Part shown: piece by piece, positions 1 through 8,306 of the stretch | Layout of the letters: each line of letters opens with the position of its first letter | Numbering within the stretch: position 1 is the stretch's first letter | DNA from: Saprospiraceae bacterium UBA1994 | Lineage (GTDB): Bacteria > Bacteroidota > Bacteroidia > Chitinophagales > Saprospiraceae | Direction of reading: 5' to 3' | Assembly: GCA_002335865.1 (NCBI GenBank) | Contig: DDCY01000007.1 | Coordinates: 1-64,000 of the forward strand | DNA: 64,000 nt | The notes under the pieces: model-generated | Told to the model about the DNA's origin: nothing | The model's input: only the letters and a program-made list of their open reading frames with translations | The model's database searches: none | Program-made: the position numbers and the translations under genes

Positions 1-1547
1 TTGCAGATATAGTTGCAGATAACGGCGTTGTACACGTAATCGATGCTGTACTTCTTCCACCAACTATAACAATTACAGATATAGTAGTAAATAGTCCAGT
101 ACACGAAACTCTTGAGGCGGCAGTAATTGCAGCTGATTTAGCAGAAACTCTTGCAGGCGAGGGTCCGTTTACGTTATTTGCTCCAACAGACGCGGCGTTT
201 GCAGCATTACCAGAAGGAACAGTAGAATCATTGCTTGAAGATCCATCTGGTGCACTTACAGATATTTTATTATACCATGTTGCTGCAGGAACAGCTCTGA
301 GTACAGACTTATCAGATGGTATGATGGTAACAACATTAAATGGAAAAAGTGTTACGGTAACAATTAATGACGATGGGGTTTTCATCAATGACGCTCAAGT
401 AACCTTTGCAGATATAGTTGCAGATAACGGCGTTGTACACGTAATCGATGCTGTACTTCTTCCACCAACTATAACAATTACAGATATAGTAGTAAATAGT
501 CCAGTACACGAAACTCTTGAGGCGGCAGTAATTGCAGCTGATTTAGCAGAAACTCTTGCAGGCGAAGGTCCGTTTACGTTATTTGCTCCAACAGACGCGG
601 CGTTTGCAGCATTACCAGAAGGAACAGTAGAATCATTGCTTGAAGATCCATCTGGTAAGCTCACAGATATACTATTATATCATGTAGCTGCGGGAACAGC
701 ACTTAGTACCGACTTGTCAGATGGAATGATGGTACCTACACTAAATGGGAAAAATGTAACGGTAACAATCAATGATGATGGAGTATTTATTGATGATGCT
801 CAGGTAATTTTTGCGGATATAGTTGCAGATAACGGCGTTGTGCATGTAATTGATGCTGTACTTCTTCCACCAAGTAATACAATTACTGATATAGTAGTAA
901 ACAGCCCAGTACACGAAACTCTTGAAGCGGCAGTAATTGCGGCTGACTTAGCAGAAACTCTTAAGGGAGAAGGTCCGTTTACGTTATTCGCTCCAACAGA
1001 CGCTGCATTTGCAGCCTTACCAGAAGGAACAGTAGAATCATTGCTAGAAGATCCATCCGGTGCACTTACAGATATTTTGTTATATCACGTAGCTGCTGGA
1101 AAAGCACTGAGTACAGATTTGTCCGATGGTATGATGGTACCTACACTAAATGGTGAAAGTGTGACGGTAACAATCAATGATGATGGGGTTTTTATCAATG
1201 ATGCTCAAGTAACGATTGCAGATATTACTGCGGATAATGGTGTGGTACACGTAATTGATGCCGTGCTTTTACCTGGTGTTGTATCTACAGCAGATCTAGC
1301 ACAATTTGCTTCAGTAACATTATACCCTAATCCTGCAGTATCTAGTGTGACCATAGACATGAGTAATATGAATGCAGAGATTCTGAGGTTTGATATATAT
1401 GATATTTCAGGAAGTGTCATTAATACCTACAGATTCAATTCAGTTAAGCAATCTTTAGATATTAGCACTCTTAATTCAGGTATGTATTACCTAAATATAG
1501 TAATGGATGACATAACTTATTCCAAAAGGTTCTTTGTTTTAAAATAG
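1..1547 (+). CDS. Fasciclin (FAS1) repeat protein with T9SS sorting domain, 5' partial
   Basis: The reading frame is open from base 3 and runs off the left edge, so the N-terminus lies outside the window. What is visible is the end of one FAS1 domain, two more complete FAS1 units and the final unit. Each carries family signatures such as TLFAPTDAAF, ILLYHV and NGVVHVIDAVLLP. FAS1 domains are usually extracellular adhesion modules. The last ~80 residues (from VTLYPNPA to KRFFVLK) form a type-A T9SS sorting domain, so the protein is probably secreted and anchored on the cell surface. The repeats are 135 residues each and nearly identical in places. A strong hairpin follows the stop. TTG at 231 could be mistaken for a start, but the frame clearly continues upstream of it. 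Confidence 0.9.
   Translation, partial: ADIVADNGVVHVIDAVLLPPTITITDIVVNSPVHETLEAAVIAADLAETLAGEGPFTLFAPTDAAFAALPEGTVESLLEDPSGALTDILLYHVAAGTALSTDLSDGMMVTTLNGKSVTVTINDDGVFINDAQVTFADIVADNGVVHVIDAVLLPPTITITDIVVNSPVHETLEAAVIAADLAETLAGEGPFTLFAPTDAAFAALPEGTVESLLEDPSGKLTDILLYHVAAGTALSTDLSDGMMVPTLNGKNVTVTINDDGVFIDDAQVIFADIVADNGVVHVIDAVLLPPSNTITDIVVNSPVHETLEAAVIAADLAETLKGEGPFTLFAPTDAAFAALPEGTVESLLEDPSGALTDILLYHVAAGKALSTDLSDGMMVPTLNGESVTVTINDDGVFINDAQVTIADITADNGVVHVIDAVLLPGVVSTADLAQFASVTLYPNPAVSSVTIDMSNMNAEILRFDIYDISGSVINTYRFNSVKQSLDISTLNSGMYYLNIVMDDITYSKRFFVLK
3..1217 (+). repeat. Three tandem 405-bp FAS1-coding repeats
   Basis: The same sequence recurs with an exact period of 405 bp (135 codons). Units begin at 3, 408 and 813, and a fourth partial copy begins at 1218. 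Bases 1-250 and 406-655 differ at a single synonymous site (161 G against 566 A). The remaining parts of the units, and unit 3, differ at many third positions. This mosaic points to recent duplication or gene conversion. Confidence 0.9.
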
Positions 1548-1591
1548 TAATAATATGAATTGGGGTTTTCAATTCATTTTCATAAAAAGTA

Positions 1592-1628
1592 AATTGGGGC
1601 ATATTTGTTTAACAAATATGCCCCAATT
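1592..1628 (+). terminator. Hairpin terminator after the fasciclin gene
   Basis: An 18-bp perfect inverted repeat, 1592-1609 against 1611-1628, contains a GGGGC/GCCCC clamp and an AT-rich tip. It lies 45 bp after the stop codon. The U-run is weak, but the structure separates the fasciclin gene from the sigma-factor gene. Confidence 0.65.
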
Positions 1629-1686
1629 ATTAAACAATATTGTCTTAGGTATGTTAGAGAAGTAAATAATCAAATTCTAAGACGCT

Positions 1687-2259
1687 GTGCAGACTTACAA
1701 GACAGACATAAATCTTATTAATGAGATCCTTAAGGGTAACCAAACTGCTTTTAGAGATCTATATGATAGACATTCAAAAGGTCATATGCTAACATGCCTA
1801 CGATACGTAAAAAATAGGTCAGAAGCTGAGGATGTGCTACAAGAATCATATATTATGATCTACAAAAATCTAGAGAAATATGACCCAAGCAAAGCACAGT
1901 TTAATACTTGGTCTAACCGCGTAGTAATAAATACTTGTCTTATGAATCTTCGAAAGAGAAATGTATTTAGAGATTTTGATAACATTATAGATATCAGCAG
2001 TAAACTTACTGTCAATGCCGATGCCATTGATAATCTTAGTCTTCAAGATTTGACTAATTTTATAACTAATCTGCCCAAAGGATATAGAACAGTATTCAAT
2101 ATGTATGTTATTGACGGATATAAACATAGCGAGATAGCAGAATATCTTAAAATTTCTGTGAGTACTTCCAAGACACAGCTAATGAAAGCTAAACAAATGT
2201 TGCAAGGAATGATTATTTCAAATGATTACTCTCAATCAATCAACTATGTCCTTATATAA
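1687..2259 (+). CDS. ECF-type RNA polymerase sigma factor
   Basis: The 190-residue protein has the two-domain layout of sigma-70 family ECF factors. Region 2 (about residues 20-95) includes the SEAEDVLQESYIMIYKNL helix. Region 4 (about 125-180) includes LPKGYRTVFNMYVIDGYKHSEIAEYL, a helix-turn-helix for -35 recognition. The start is GTG at 1687; no ATG lies between it and region 2. The 3' end overlaps the next gene, which encodes a single-span membrane protein, so the two are probably translationally coupled as sigma factor and membrane regulator. The regulon cannot be told from the sequence. Confidence 0.88.
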   Translation: MQTYKTDINLINEILKGNQTAFRDLYDRHSKGHMLTCLRYVKNRSEAEDVLQESYIMIYKNLEKYDPSKAQFNTWSNRVVINTCLMNLRKRNVFRDFDNIIDISSKLTVNADAIDNLSLQDLTNFITNLPKGYRTVFNMYVIDGYKHSEIAEYLKISVSTSKTQLMKAKQMLQGMIISNDYSQSINYVLI

Positions 2260-3700
2260 TAAAATAAAAAATACATTTAATCCACCTCCCTCCTTAAAGG
2301 GTGAGGATTGGTTATTGCCTTCGGACGATTTGTTTGATTCAATAGAATCTTCTATTCAAAATGATCAGAAGATGAAAAATAGGGGTATTTGGGTATGGTT
2401 GCTATCATTACTTTTCATCAGTGGGACTTTATCTTATTTATTAACTAATAATAATACTAATTTAGGCGGTATTATACTTACTAATAAAGGCAATACTGAA
2501 TATCATACATCATCCAAAAGCTCTGTTGTTAATGTCAACGATATAAATAAATTGAATAGTAAAAATTTATTCTTTAAAGTCGCTTCCGATAATAAAGAGA
2601 TAGTAACATCCAAAATTGACTATAACGTTGAAAAGAGTATTACTAGTGTACCAATTCCATTGATCTCATCAACGTCTGACAAATCTACAAGCGTTTCGGT
2701 ATTAGAGAAATCTTTTAATTTAAACACCAGAACTGATAGAAGAAATAGAAATTTAGAAAGTTTAGATTTTACATCTGTTGTTGGGTGTAAAAATTCTAAT
2801 ATCGAAGAACTCGTAACAATTAAAACAAAAAGAACAAGTTACAATTTAACTAGAATAGCGGGTATAAATTGCTCTCTTTTCCGGGAAAAAGTTCCTCCTT
2901 TTTTTCACGAATTTTCTCACCTCCCTAAGAAGGATTTAAGCCACGCATCTGAGTGGAGATTGAAATTTTCGTCTGGTACTAGTAATTGGAATTTCAGTTT
3001 AAATAATAATTATATAACAACTTTAGATCCTGCAGACTTTAGGTTTTCTAAAGGGGTGGGTTATTTTATAGAGCTAAGCATTGAAAAAATGTTAAGCCAA
3101 AGGTTAAGTCTGGGTATATCAGGATTATTAGAAAGTAGTAGTTTCAGTTCTGGGCATAACTCAATTGTCGATTACGATATCAGTAATGAGACTGAAGATC
3201 AATTGAATCAATTTGATGTTATTATGGCTTCACCAATTGGTTTTTTAGAATCTAATATTGTCGTTGCTAGAAGTACAGATGCTAATGAGCACACAGATTT
3301 GACCATAGACTTAAATAATAGTCATTCCATCACTAATATAGATTTTGGGTTGTATGCACAGATTGAGCTTTTACAATATCGTAACTTCAGTTTTGGTAGT
3401 CAATTAGGATTTGGTTTTAATTATCTATCAAATATCTCAAATTCTCTTGACTACTTTAGTACATCAGAAACTGGGTTTATTTCTCATAGCTCAGAGATAT
3501 TAAAAAATCAATCACATCTAAACCTTTTAAGGTCGTATATTAATTTTGGTATTAATCTTGAATACAATTTTTCAGGAAGTACATCCTTTGGAGTGAATCA
3601 TCACTTTAGGCAGGATTTTAATCCAATTTACAGTGATGGTGACTTCAATACTTTAATTAGCAGACAATTATCGGGATTTTATGTAAAGAAGTCTTTTTAA
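2246..3700 (+). CDS. Membrane-anchored outer-membrane-barrel-like protein, putative anti-sigma partner
   Basis: ATG 2246 gives a 484-residue protein starting MSLYNKIKN. An alternative ATG at 2222 adds eight residues. The gene overlaps the end of the ECF sigma gene by 14-38 bp. A short cytoplasmic-looking segment (~45 residues, with PPPSLKGEDW) is followed by one transmembrane helix (residues ~48-67), a long Ser/Asn-rich linker, and from about residue 240 alternating strands typical of a PorT-like outer-membrane barrel (WRLKFSSGTSNWNF, YFIELSIEK, FGLYAQIELL). In Bacteroidota, proteins encoded directly after ECF sigma factors with one N-terminal helix usually act as anti-sigma factors. The fusion of that layout to a barrel-like C-terminus is unusual. 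The function is inferred from position and topology. Confidence 0.6.
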   Translation: MSLYNKIKNTFNPPPSLKGEDWLLPSDDLFDSIESSIQNDQKMKNRGIWVWLLSLLFISGTLSYLLTNNNTNLGGIILTNKGNTEYHTSSKSSVVNVNDINKLNSKNLFFKVASDNKEIVTSKIDYNVEKSITSVPIPLISSTSDKSTSVSVLEKSFNLNTRTDRRNRNLESLDFTSVVGCKNSNIEELVTIKTKRTSYNLTRIAGINCSLFREKVPPFFHEFSHLPKKDLSHASEWRLKFSSGTSNWNFSLNNNYITTLDPADFRFSKGVGYFIELSIEKMLSQRLSLGISGLLESSSFSSGHNSIVDYDISNETEDQLNQFDVIMASPIGFLESNIVVARSTDANEHTDLTIDLNNSHSITNIDFGLYAQIELLQYRNFSFGSQLGFGFNYLSNISNSLDYFSTSETGFISHSSEILKNQSHLNLLRSYINFGINLEYNFSGSTSFGVNHHFRQDFNPIYSDGDFNTLISRQLSGFYVKKSF

Positions 3701-4290
3701 GAATAAAATAGTTGTTTAACGATTTAATATATGTCAATTCTTGTTTTATTTTCAAGAGGCTTCTGTAAGTTATCCTTTGTCAAAAGTTTTTGAAGCTGTT
3801 TATTTGGCTACTATTATGCGTTTCCTTAATAATCTCGTTTTAGTTACTTTATTATAAACAATCAAACACTCTAGGCTATCTAGATCAAATCTTTTAGACA
3901 AATTTCATTCGTTATTATACTTTTTACTATCTATATTTTTTCTGCTCTTTGGGTTATTATGATTGGATAAGTCCGAGTTTTTTCTTTGCAAATACAGAAT
4001 CGAGGCCCTCTTTAAATGCCGAATATCAAGATTTCCAATAGATATTATCATTCAGATATTGACTATATTAGTTCATAAGCTCTTCTGCTTAATTTTTTTA
4101 ATATTTTTTTATTCGAAGTACCAATATTCTTATTCCAATTGAATTTTATCTCATGTCTTAGCATCTATAAATGATGTCGCAAAAGCGTTTTTTAGATATT
4201 TCATAAAAAATTAGAATTCATATTCTTTTCATAATGATTTCACTACAGGTTTGTATATTTACTTTAAATGCGAAATGAAGTATATTTTTA
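3701..4290. other. Intergenic, no gene recognised
   Basis: This is 590 bp of AT-rich sequence with frequent stops in all frames on both strands. I see no RNA gene, repeat or recognisable protein remnant. Confidence 0.5.
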
Positions 4291-4788
4291 ATGATTAAAA
4301 AATATAGAGATACAGGAGCTTGTGGTGCATTACTAGATGAATATGAAAAGGCGCTTGATGAACTCAAAGGTTTAGTTTCTGAAATTACTCCTGAGAGACT
4401 TATATATATCGTCGACCGTATTACTATAGATAATGACTGTAGGTCAATACAGACGATACTTACTCATGTAATATCATCCGGATATAATTATGTCATAACA
4501 ATCAGAAATCATTTAGGTGAGTCGATAGAATTTAAAGATAATGTGATTCTTGACGAACCTGAAGACTACAACAATGCCTTATCAGATATTTTGAATTACA
4601 CAATCCAATTGATAGATGATTATCCAAAAATGAATTTAGAAGAGTCCGATAATATAAAGAAACTAACTACTCAATGGGGACAAATGTACAATATCGAACA
4701 ACTTCTAGAGCATGCTATAGTTCATGTTTTAAGACATCGTAGGCAAATAGAAAGATTCTTACTTCAAATGAATAATAAATTTCAATGA
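4291..4788 (+). CDS. DinB-like four-helix-bundle protein
   Basis: The 165-residue, mostly helical protein fits the DinB/YfiT-like metal-dependent superfamily. The expected metal-binding histidines are present: one in the second helix (ILTHVISSGYNYV, around residue 60) and a pair near the C-terminus (LLEHAIVHVLRHRRQIERF, around residues 141-150). The length is normal for the family. Members include thiol transferases for bacillithiol or mycothiol, and this genome has a bshB1-like gene at 24335, so a thiol-related role is possible but unproven. The gene is monocistronic, flanked by long AT-rich gaps. Confidence 0.7.
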   Translation: MIKKYRDTGACGALLDEYEKALDELKGLVSEITPERLIYIVDRITIDNDCRSIQTILTHVISSGYNYVITIRNHLGESIEFKDNVILDEPEDYNNALSDILNYTIQLIDDYPKMNLEESDNIKKLTTQWGQMYNIEQLLEHAIVHVLRHRRQIERFLLQMNNKFQ

Positions 4789-5009
4789 TGTATCCAACTA
4801 ATACATAAATAAATTAATATTCATCAAACTTTTGAAAACCTTAACCCCCTAAAAATTAAGTTAGATCACTTACACCCCATTTATTTTGTGTCTTATAATT
4901 TAACAAAAACAAATTCTAACTTCTTCAAATCGGTCATTTAAAATAGTAACAAATAAATAAAATTTAGATCTATAATTTCATAAATTATATATTAATTCGT
5001 GATAGTATT

Positions 5010-5954
5010 CTAGTTTAATATTTCATGATCTTCCAAATTATTCACTCCCCAATTTTCTATTTCATCTTCGGACCAAAGGTCTGGAAAGAATATACGTCTT
5101 TGATATCTCGGATGCATATACTTCCTCCAATCACTTCCCCCAGTTGCCGGCACCTCAGAATCACCGCTATTTAAGTATTTTGCGGCAGCATTTAGATGGG
5201 CCATTACCCATAATACATTTACTGTATGATCGTAATGTCTCATAGCATTGACCAACTTTACATCTTTTTGATCTTCAATAGGTAATGACTTAAATTTTGT
5301 CCAAAGATTACATGTATTGTAAGTTTCCATAAACACTATAAAGTCATCCATATATCTGTCTTCAAATAATTGTAGAAGCGTATTTTTTTCACCTGTTGCA
5401 TAATTTTTACCTGCAGCCTGCCAATATAGATGATCAAATGCATGACTAAATGGTGTGTCACGATCAATCGTAGATCTAAAACGAATGTCAATCAAATTAA
5501 TTAGTTCAGTAGAAGCAAATTCAATCTTTCGATATTGAGCACTCTGAAATCCACTTGCTGGAGTGAGTGTATCTCTAAATTTCATATATTGATCAACTTC
5601 CATACCATCACCCATAATTTCAAAAGAGGAAGAGAGCATATCGAAATAGCGACTAATACGATTCAACCGATCAGCAAAAAAGTGAGTTTTAAGATCTATA
5701 TTTGTAGCGATCTGTTCGATTTCCCAAAGAATCATTTTAAATAATAATTCATTGATCTGATGATACATAATAAATACCATTTCATCAGGTAAATTGGTAC
5801 GTTGTACTTGTAGATTCAATAAGGCCTCCGGTTGAATGTAATCCCAATAGGTTATTGGTTTTGAGTGCAACAAACCACTAAGATGAGTATTTACATCTTG
5901 CCCAATAGCATCGTATTTTGTCTTTAAATCTTCAAATATTTTATCTCGTTTCAT
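5010..5954 (-). CDS. kynA: Tryptophan 2,3-dioxygenase
   Basis: This heme enzyme opens the indole ring of L-tryptophan to N-formylkynurenine, the first step of the kynurenine pathway. The 314-residue protein has the family signatures YWDYIQPEALLNLQ, MVFIMYHQINELLFKM with the active-site His, FRDTLTPASGFQSAQYR with the substrate-binding Arg, and VLWVMAHLNAA with the probable proximal heme His. The C-terminal part GGSDWRKYMHPRYQ is typical. Starts at ATG 5954. No other kynurenine-pathway gene is adjacent, so it is a single-gene unit. A -7-like box lies about 65 bp upstream. Confidence 0.92.
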   Translation of the reverse strand: MKRDKIFEDLKTKYDAIGQDVNTHLSGLLHSKPITYWDYIQPEALLNLQVQRTNLPDEMVFIMYHQINELLFKMILWEIEQIATNIDLKTHFFADRLNRISRYFDMLSSSFEIMGDGMEVDQYMKFRDTLTPASGFQSAQYRKIEFASTELINLIDIRFRSTIDRDTPFSHAFDHLYWQAAGKNYATGEKNTLLQLFEDRYMDDFIVFMETYNTCNLWTKFKSLPIEDQKDVKLVNAMRHYDHTVNVLWVMAHLNAAAKYLNSGDSEVPATGGSDWRKYMHPRYQRRIFFPDLWSEDEIENWGVNNLEDHEILN

Positions 5955-6017
5955 GTCTTCTTCAAATGAGTTTGTAACTTAAATCTATCTTGATACAACT
6001 AATAAGTATGTATACAT

Positions 6018-6025
6018 CAAAAATA
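6018..6025 (-). promoter_or_regulatory. Putative -7 box for tryptophan dioxygenase
   Basis: On the minus strand this reads TATTTTTG, matching the Bacteroidota -7 consensus TANNTTTG. It lies 64 bp before the start codon. No convincing -33 element was seen. Confidence 0.35.
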
Positions 6026-6231
6026 CTGTAAATACAGGCTATTTTATCTATACAAACCATAAAGTGTAAGCTAATGATTATATATGATCAATGGAAAAAT
6101 ATGATACAACATTTGGTCTTCATTATTTCAATATTACTAGTTTACAGCAGATGTTCAACCAATGAAAGATATGAAATTCTAATAAAGTGACATTTGGTCA
6201 CTTTTACAGGGTCTACTAATACAATTAATGT

Positions 6232-7053
6232 TTAAATTAAATTTGAAAAATATACACCTTCTTGATTCATAAAAGTGCCATTTTTTTTGTTTAAGTCTAA
6301 TCTTTCTCCTTTAAAATTTGTCGAAGGCAAACCTAATTCTTGATATATACATGCAGTAGCTGCATAGTCCCAGATGCTTCCTCCACCTCTTTCTTTTTTT
6401 GGAAATTTTAGCATACAAGCAGGACCGTTTTCTAAAACAAAGATGGCATTCAATACTGCACCTGCTCCAGATATTTCTTTAAACGAATTCAAACTCATTT
6501 TATTTATATTATCATTTAAAAGAATCTCTATTTCGGCTGCACGAGATGTATTCTTTAGCTTTCGATCTGTCACATAAGTAAGATGATCATTAGATCGTTT
6601 GATTTTCCAAGGAACACTATTTTTGTAAACTCCAATTCCTTTTATTACATGGTAAAGGATATTCCTACTAGGGTCGAAGACTACTCCAATGTGTGGTGTT
6701 CCATCTTTTGAGACTAATGCAATCGATACAGAAAAGCCTGGTTGTTTATTAATAAAAGCAAGCGTTCCATCCAATGGATCAATGCACCAAAAATAATCTT
6801 TTTGGAATCGGCTGCCATTATCTTCTGTCTCTTCTGATAAAAGGGCTAAATTAAATTCGTCACAAGTAGGAAGCAAATGAGTAAGGATCGCTATTTCACA
6901 TTCTTTGTCTACTGAGGTGACTACTTGTGAGGCATAGCTAGCTCCTCCCTTCTTCTTCTCTACTAGAACGTTTTCATTCATATACTTCTGAATGACCTTT
7001 CCGGCAGCGAGGGCCGCTTTAATGGCTATATTGTTAAGTATCGCTAGATCCAT
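6232..7053 (-). CDS. Inositol-monophosphatase-family phosphatase (CysQ/SuhB-like)
   Basis: The protein has 273 residues. It carries the Mg2+-binding motifs of the family: LLSEETED (residues ~70-77), WCIDPLDGTLAF (~88-99) and GGSIWDYAATACI (~225-237). Members dephosphorylate 3'-phosphoadenosine 5'-phosphate, inositol phosphates or similar small molecules; sequence alone does not decide which. The gene begins two bases after the stop of the upstream APH-fold kinase gene, so the two form an operon. That context could mean a phosphorylation/dephosphorylation pair acting on related metabolites. Confidence 0.8.
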   Translation of the reverse strand: MDLAILNNIAIKAALAAGKVIQKYMNENVLVEKKKGGASYASQVVTSVDKECEIAILTHLLPTCDEFNLALLSEETEDNGSRFQKDYFWCIDPLDGTLAFINKQPGFSVSIALVSKDGTPHIGVVFDPSRNILYHVIKGIGVYKNSVPWKIKRSNDHLTYVTDRKLKNTSRAAEIEILLNDNINKMSLNSFKEISGAGAVLNAIFVLENGPACMLKFPKKERGGGSIWDYAATACIYQELGLPSTNFKGERLDLNKKNGTFMNQEGVYFSNLI

Positions 7054-7055
7054 TT

Positions 7056-8003
7056 CTAAAGTCTTTTGATCACTTCTGATATAACACGTTCACTATAACT
7101 ATTAATCTTCCAATGATCAGGATTCCATCCTTTTAGAAAGCGATGAAAATCTGCCCAAGCTAATCGGTACATAGACCGCCATTCAACTTCCAACTCTTCA
7201 TTTCTTTCTTTCATCGCAATTTGTAAATAGTCAAAATAGGTATCCAAAATTTGGTTTTCCAAATATTCACAATCCCTTTCGTTTAGACAACTGCCAATAA
7301 AATAGGCTACATCTTTCATTCCACATCCACCACCCACATACTGAAAATCTACTCCAGCAACTTGACCGTCTTTAGCAAAACAGAAGTTTGCCAGTTTGGC
7401 ATCACCATGAACAAACGTTTTGAACTTGCAATCATTTAATTTATTATCAATCGTAATAGCGGCCTCCCTTAATCTTAAATTATCTATTGCTGCCAGTTCT
7501 TGAGGTCTCGTTTCTAAATGCCAATATGTTCCTATATCCCAAAGTCCAGCTGGAATTTGACCTAAGTAACTTGCATGAAATTGAGCCAACCATGCCAAAC
7601 AAGAAGATATTTCTTCCCATGTGACAACTCGCTTACGTAATGGATAACCCGATTCATCCAAATCCTCCAATACCATAATCACCTGATCATCTTGCGTCTC
7701 AATAGCTAAACATTTCGGCAAGCGGGCAGCGCTGTTTTTGCTATATCTATCATACCATGCCGCTTCTACTTTGTATGACCTGACCTTTCGTTGATGACCG
7801 ATATCAGTGTTCCATCCGTGGGGGTGTTTGTTATATATGGGCAAGTGAACGTGCTTTACTACTACACTTTCGACAGAAGCATTCTCTAATCTGACTCGCA
7901 TGATTTTTCCGTACCCACTCCATAATTCCTGAATCATCTCTTTTCCTATCAATGAAGATGCTCCTGTACTCTGCAGAATGATCGATCTAAAATATTCATT
8001 CAT
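7056..8003 (-). CDS. APH/choline-kinase-fold phosphotransferase
   Basis: The kinase catalytic motifs are present: the Brenner loop HGDAKLANF with its catalytic Asp, and GVDFQYVGGG, which corresponds to the DFG-like metal site. An upstream VVVKHV supplies the ATP-binding Lys. The fold matches the aminoglycoside phosphotransferase/ecdysteroid-kinase superfamily; the substrate is unknown. I prefer ATG 8003 (MNEYFRS, 315 residues) to a start nine codons further upstream because that sequence matches the usual N-terminus. It is the first gene of a two-gene operon with the inositol-phosphatase-like gene. Confidence 0.75.
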   Translation of the reverse strand: MNEYFRSIILQSTGASSLIGKEMIQELWSGYGKIMRVRLENASVESVVVKHVHLPIYNKHPHGWNTDIGHQRKVRSYKVEAAWYDRYSKNSAARLPKCLAIETQDDQVIMVLEDLDESGYPLRKRVVTWEEISSCLAWLAQFHASYLGQIPAGLWDIGTYWHLETRPQELAAIDNLRLREAAITIDNKLNDCKFKTFVHGDAKLANFCFAKDGQVAGVDFQYVGGGCGMKDVAYFIGSCLNERDCEYLENQILDTYFDYLQIAMKERNEELEVEWRSMYRLAWADFHRFLKGWNPDHWKINSYSERVISEVIKRL

Positions 8004-8180
8004 AAGAACACAAAGATAACTAAATGTCATTTGGAAGTTAAGCCCATGATTATTCCAAAATAATAACTTGCTTTTGACATCACGACTATAATATTGGCAA
8101 GAATGTTCGTTTTGTATTGATATCAGTAGGATGATATAATCAGATCAAGAAGTACTAATTAATCGTATTTTAAGATATCG

Positions 8181-8188
8181 TACTTTTG
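8181..8188 (+). promoter_or_regulatory. Putative -7 box upstream of adenine deaminase
   Basis: TACTTTTG matches the Bacteroidota -7 consensus TANNTTTG. It lies about 120 bp upstream of the adenine deaminase ATG, leaving a fairly long leader. No purine-riboswitch structure was seen in that leader. Confidence 0.35.
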
Positions 8189-8306
8189 CAATCAAACATT
8201 CAATTACCAATGTTAGAGATTGTGTGTTCATATTTTTAAATGAGGGACATATTTCCTTTCTTTTTTTTTAGTATTTGTATTTATTAATAAAGTAAGATCG
8301 AATAAA

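Noticed and set aside
1..1217. CRISPR-like array from the regular repeats at the left edge
   Set aside because: The repeats are 405 bp long, contiguous and in frame, encoding FAS1 domains; there are no short repeats or spacers.
8189..8306. Purine riboswitch in the leader of adenine deaminase
   Set aside because: The leader lacks the conserved three-way junction sequences of the purine aptamer and shows no strong terminator or anti-terminator.
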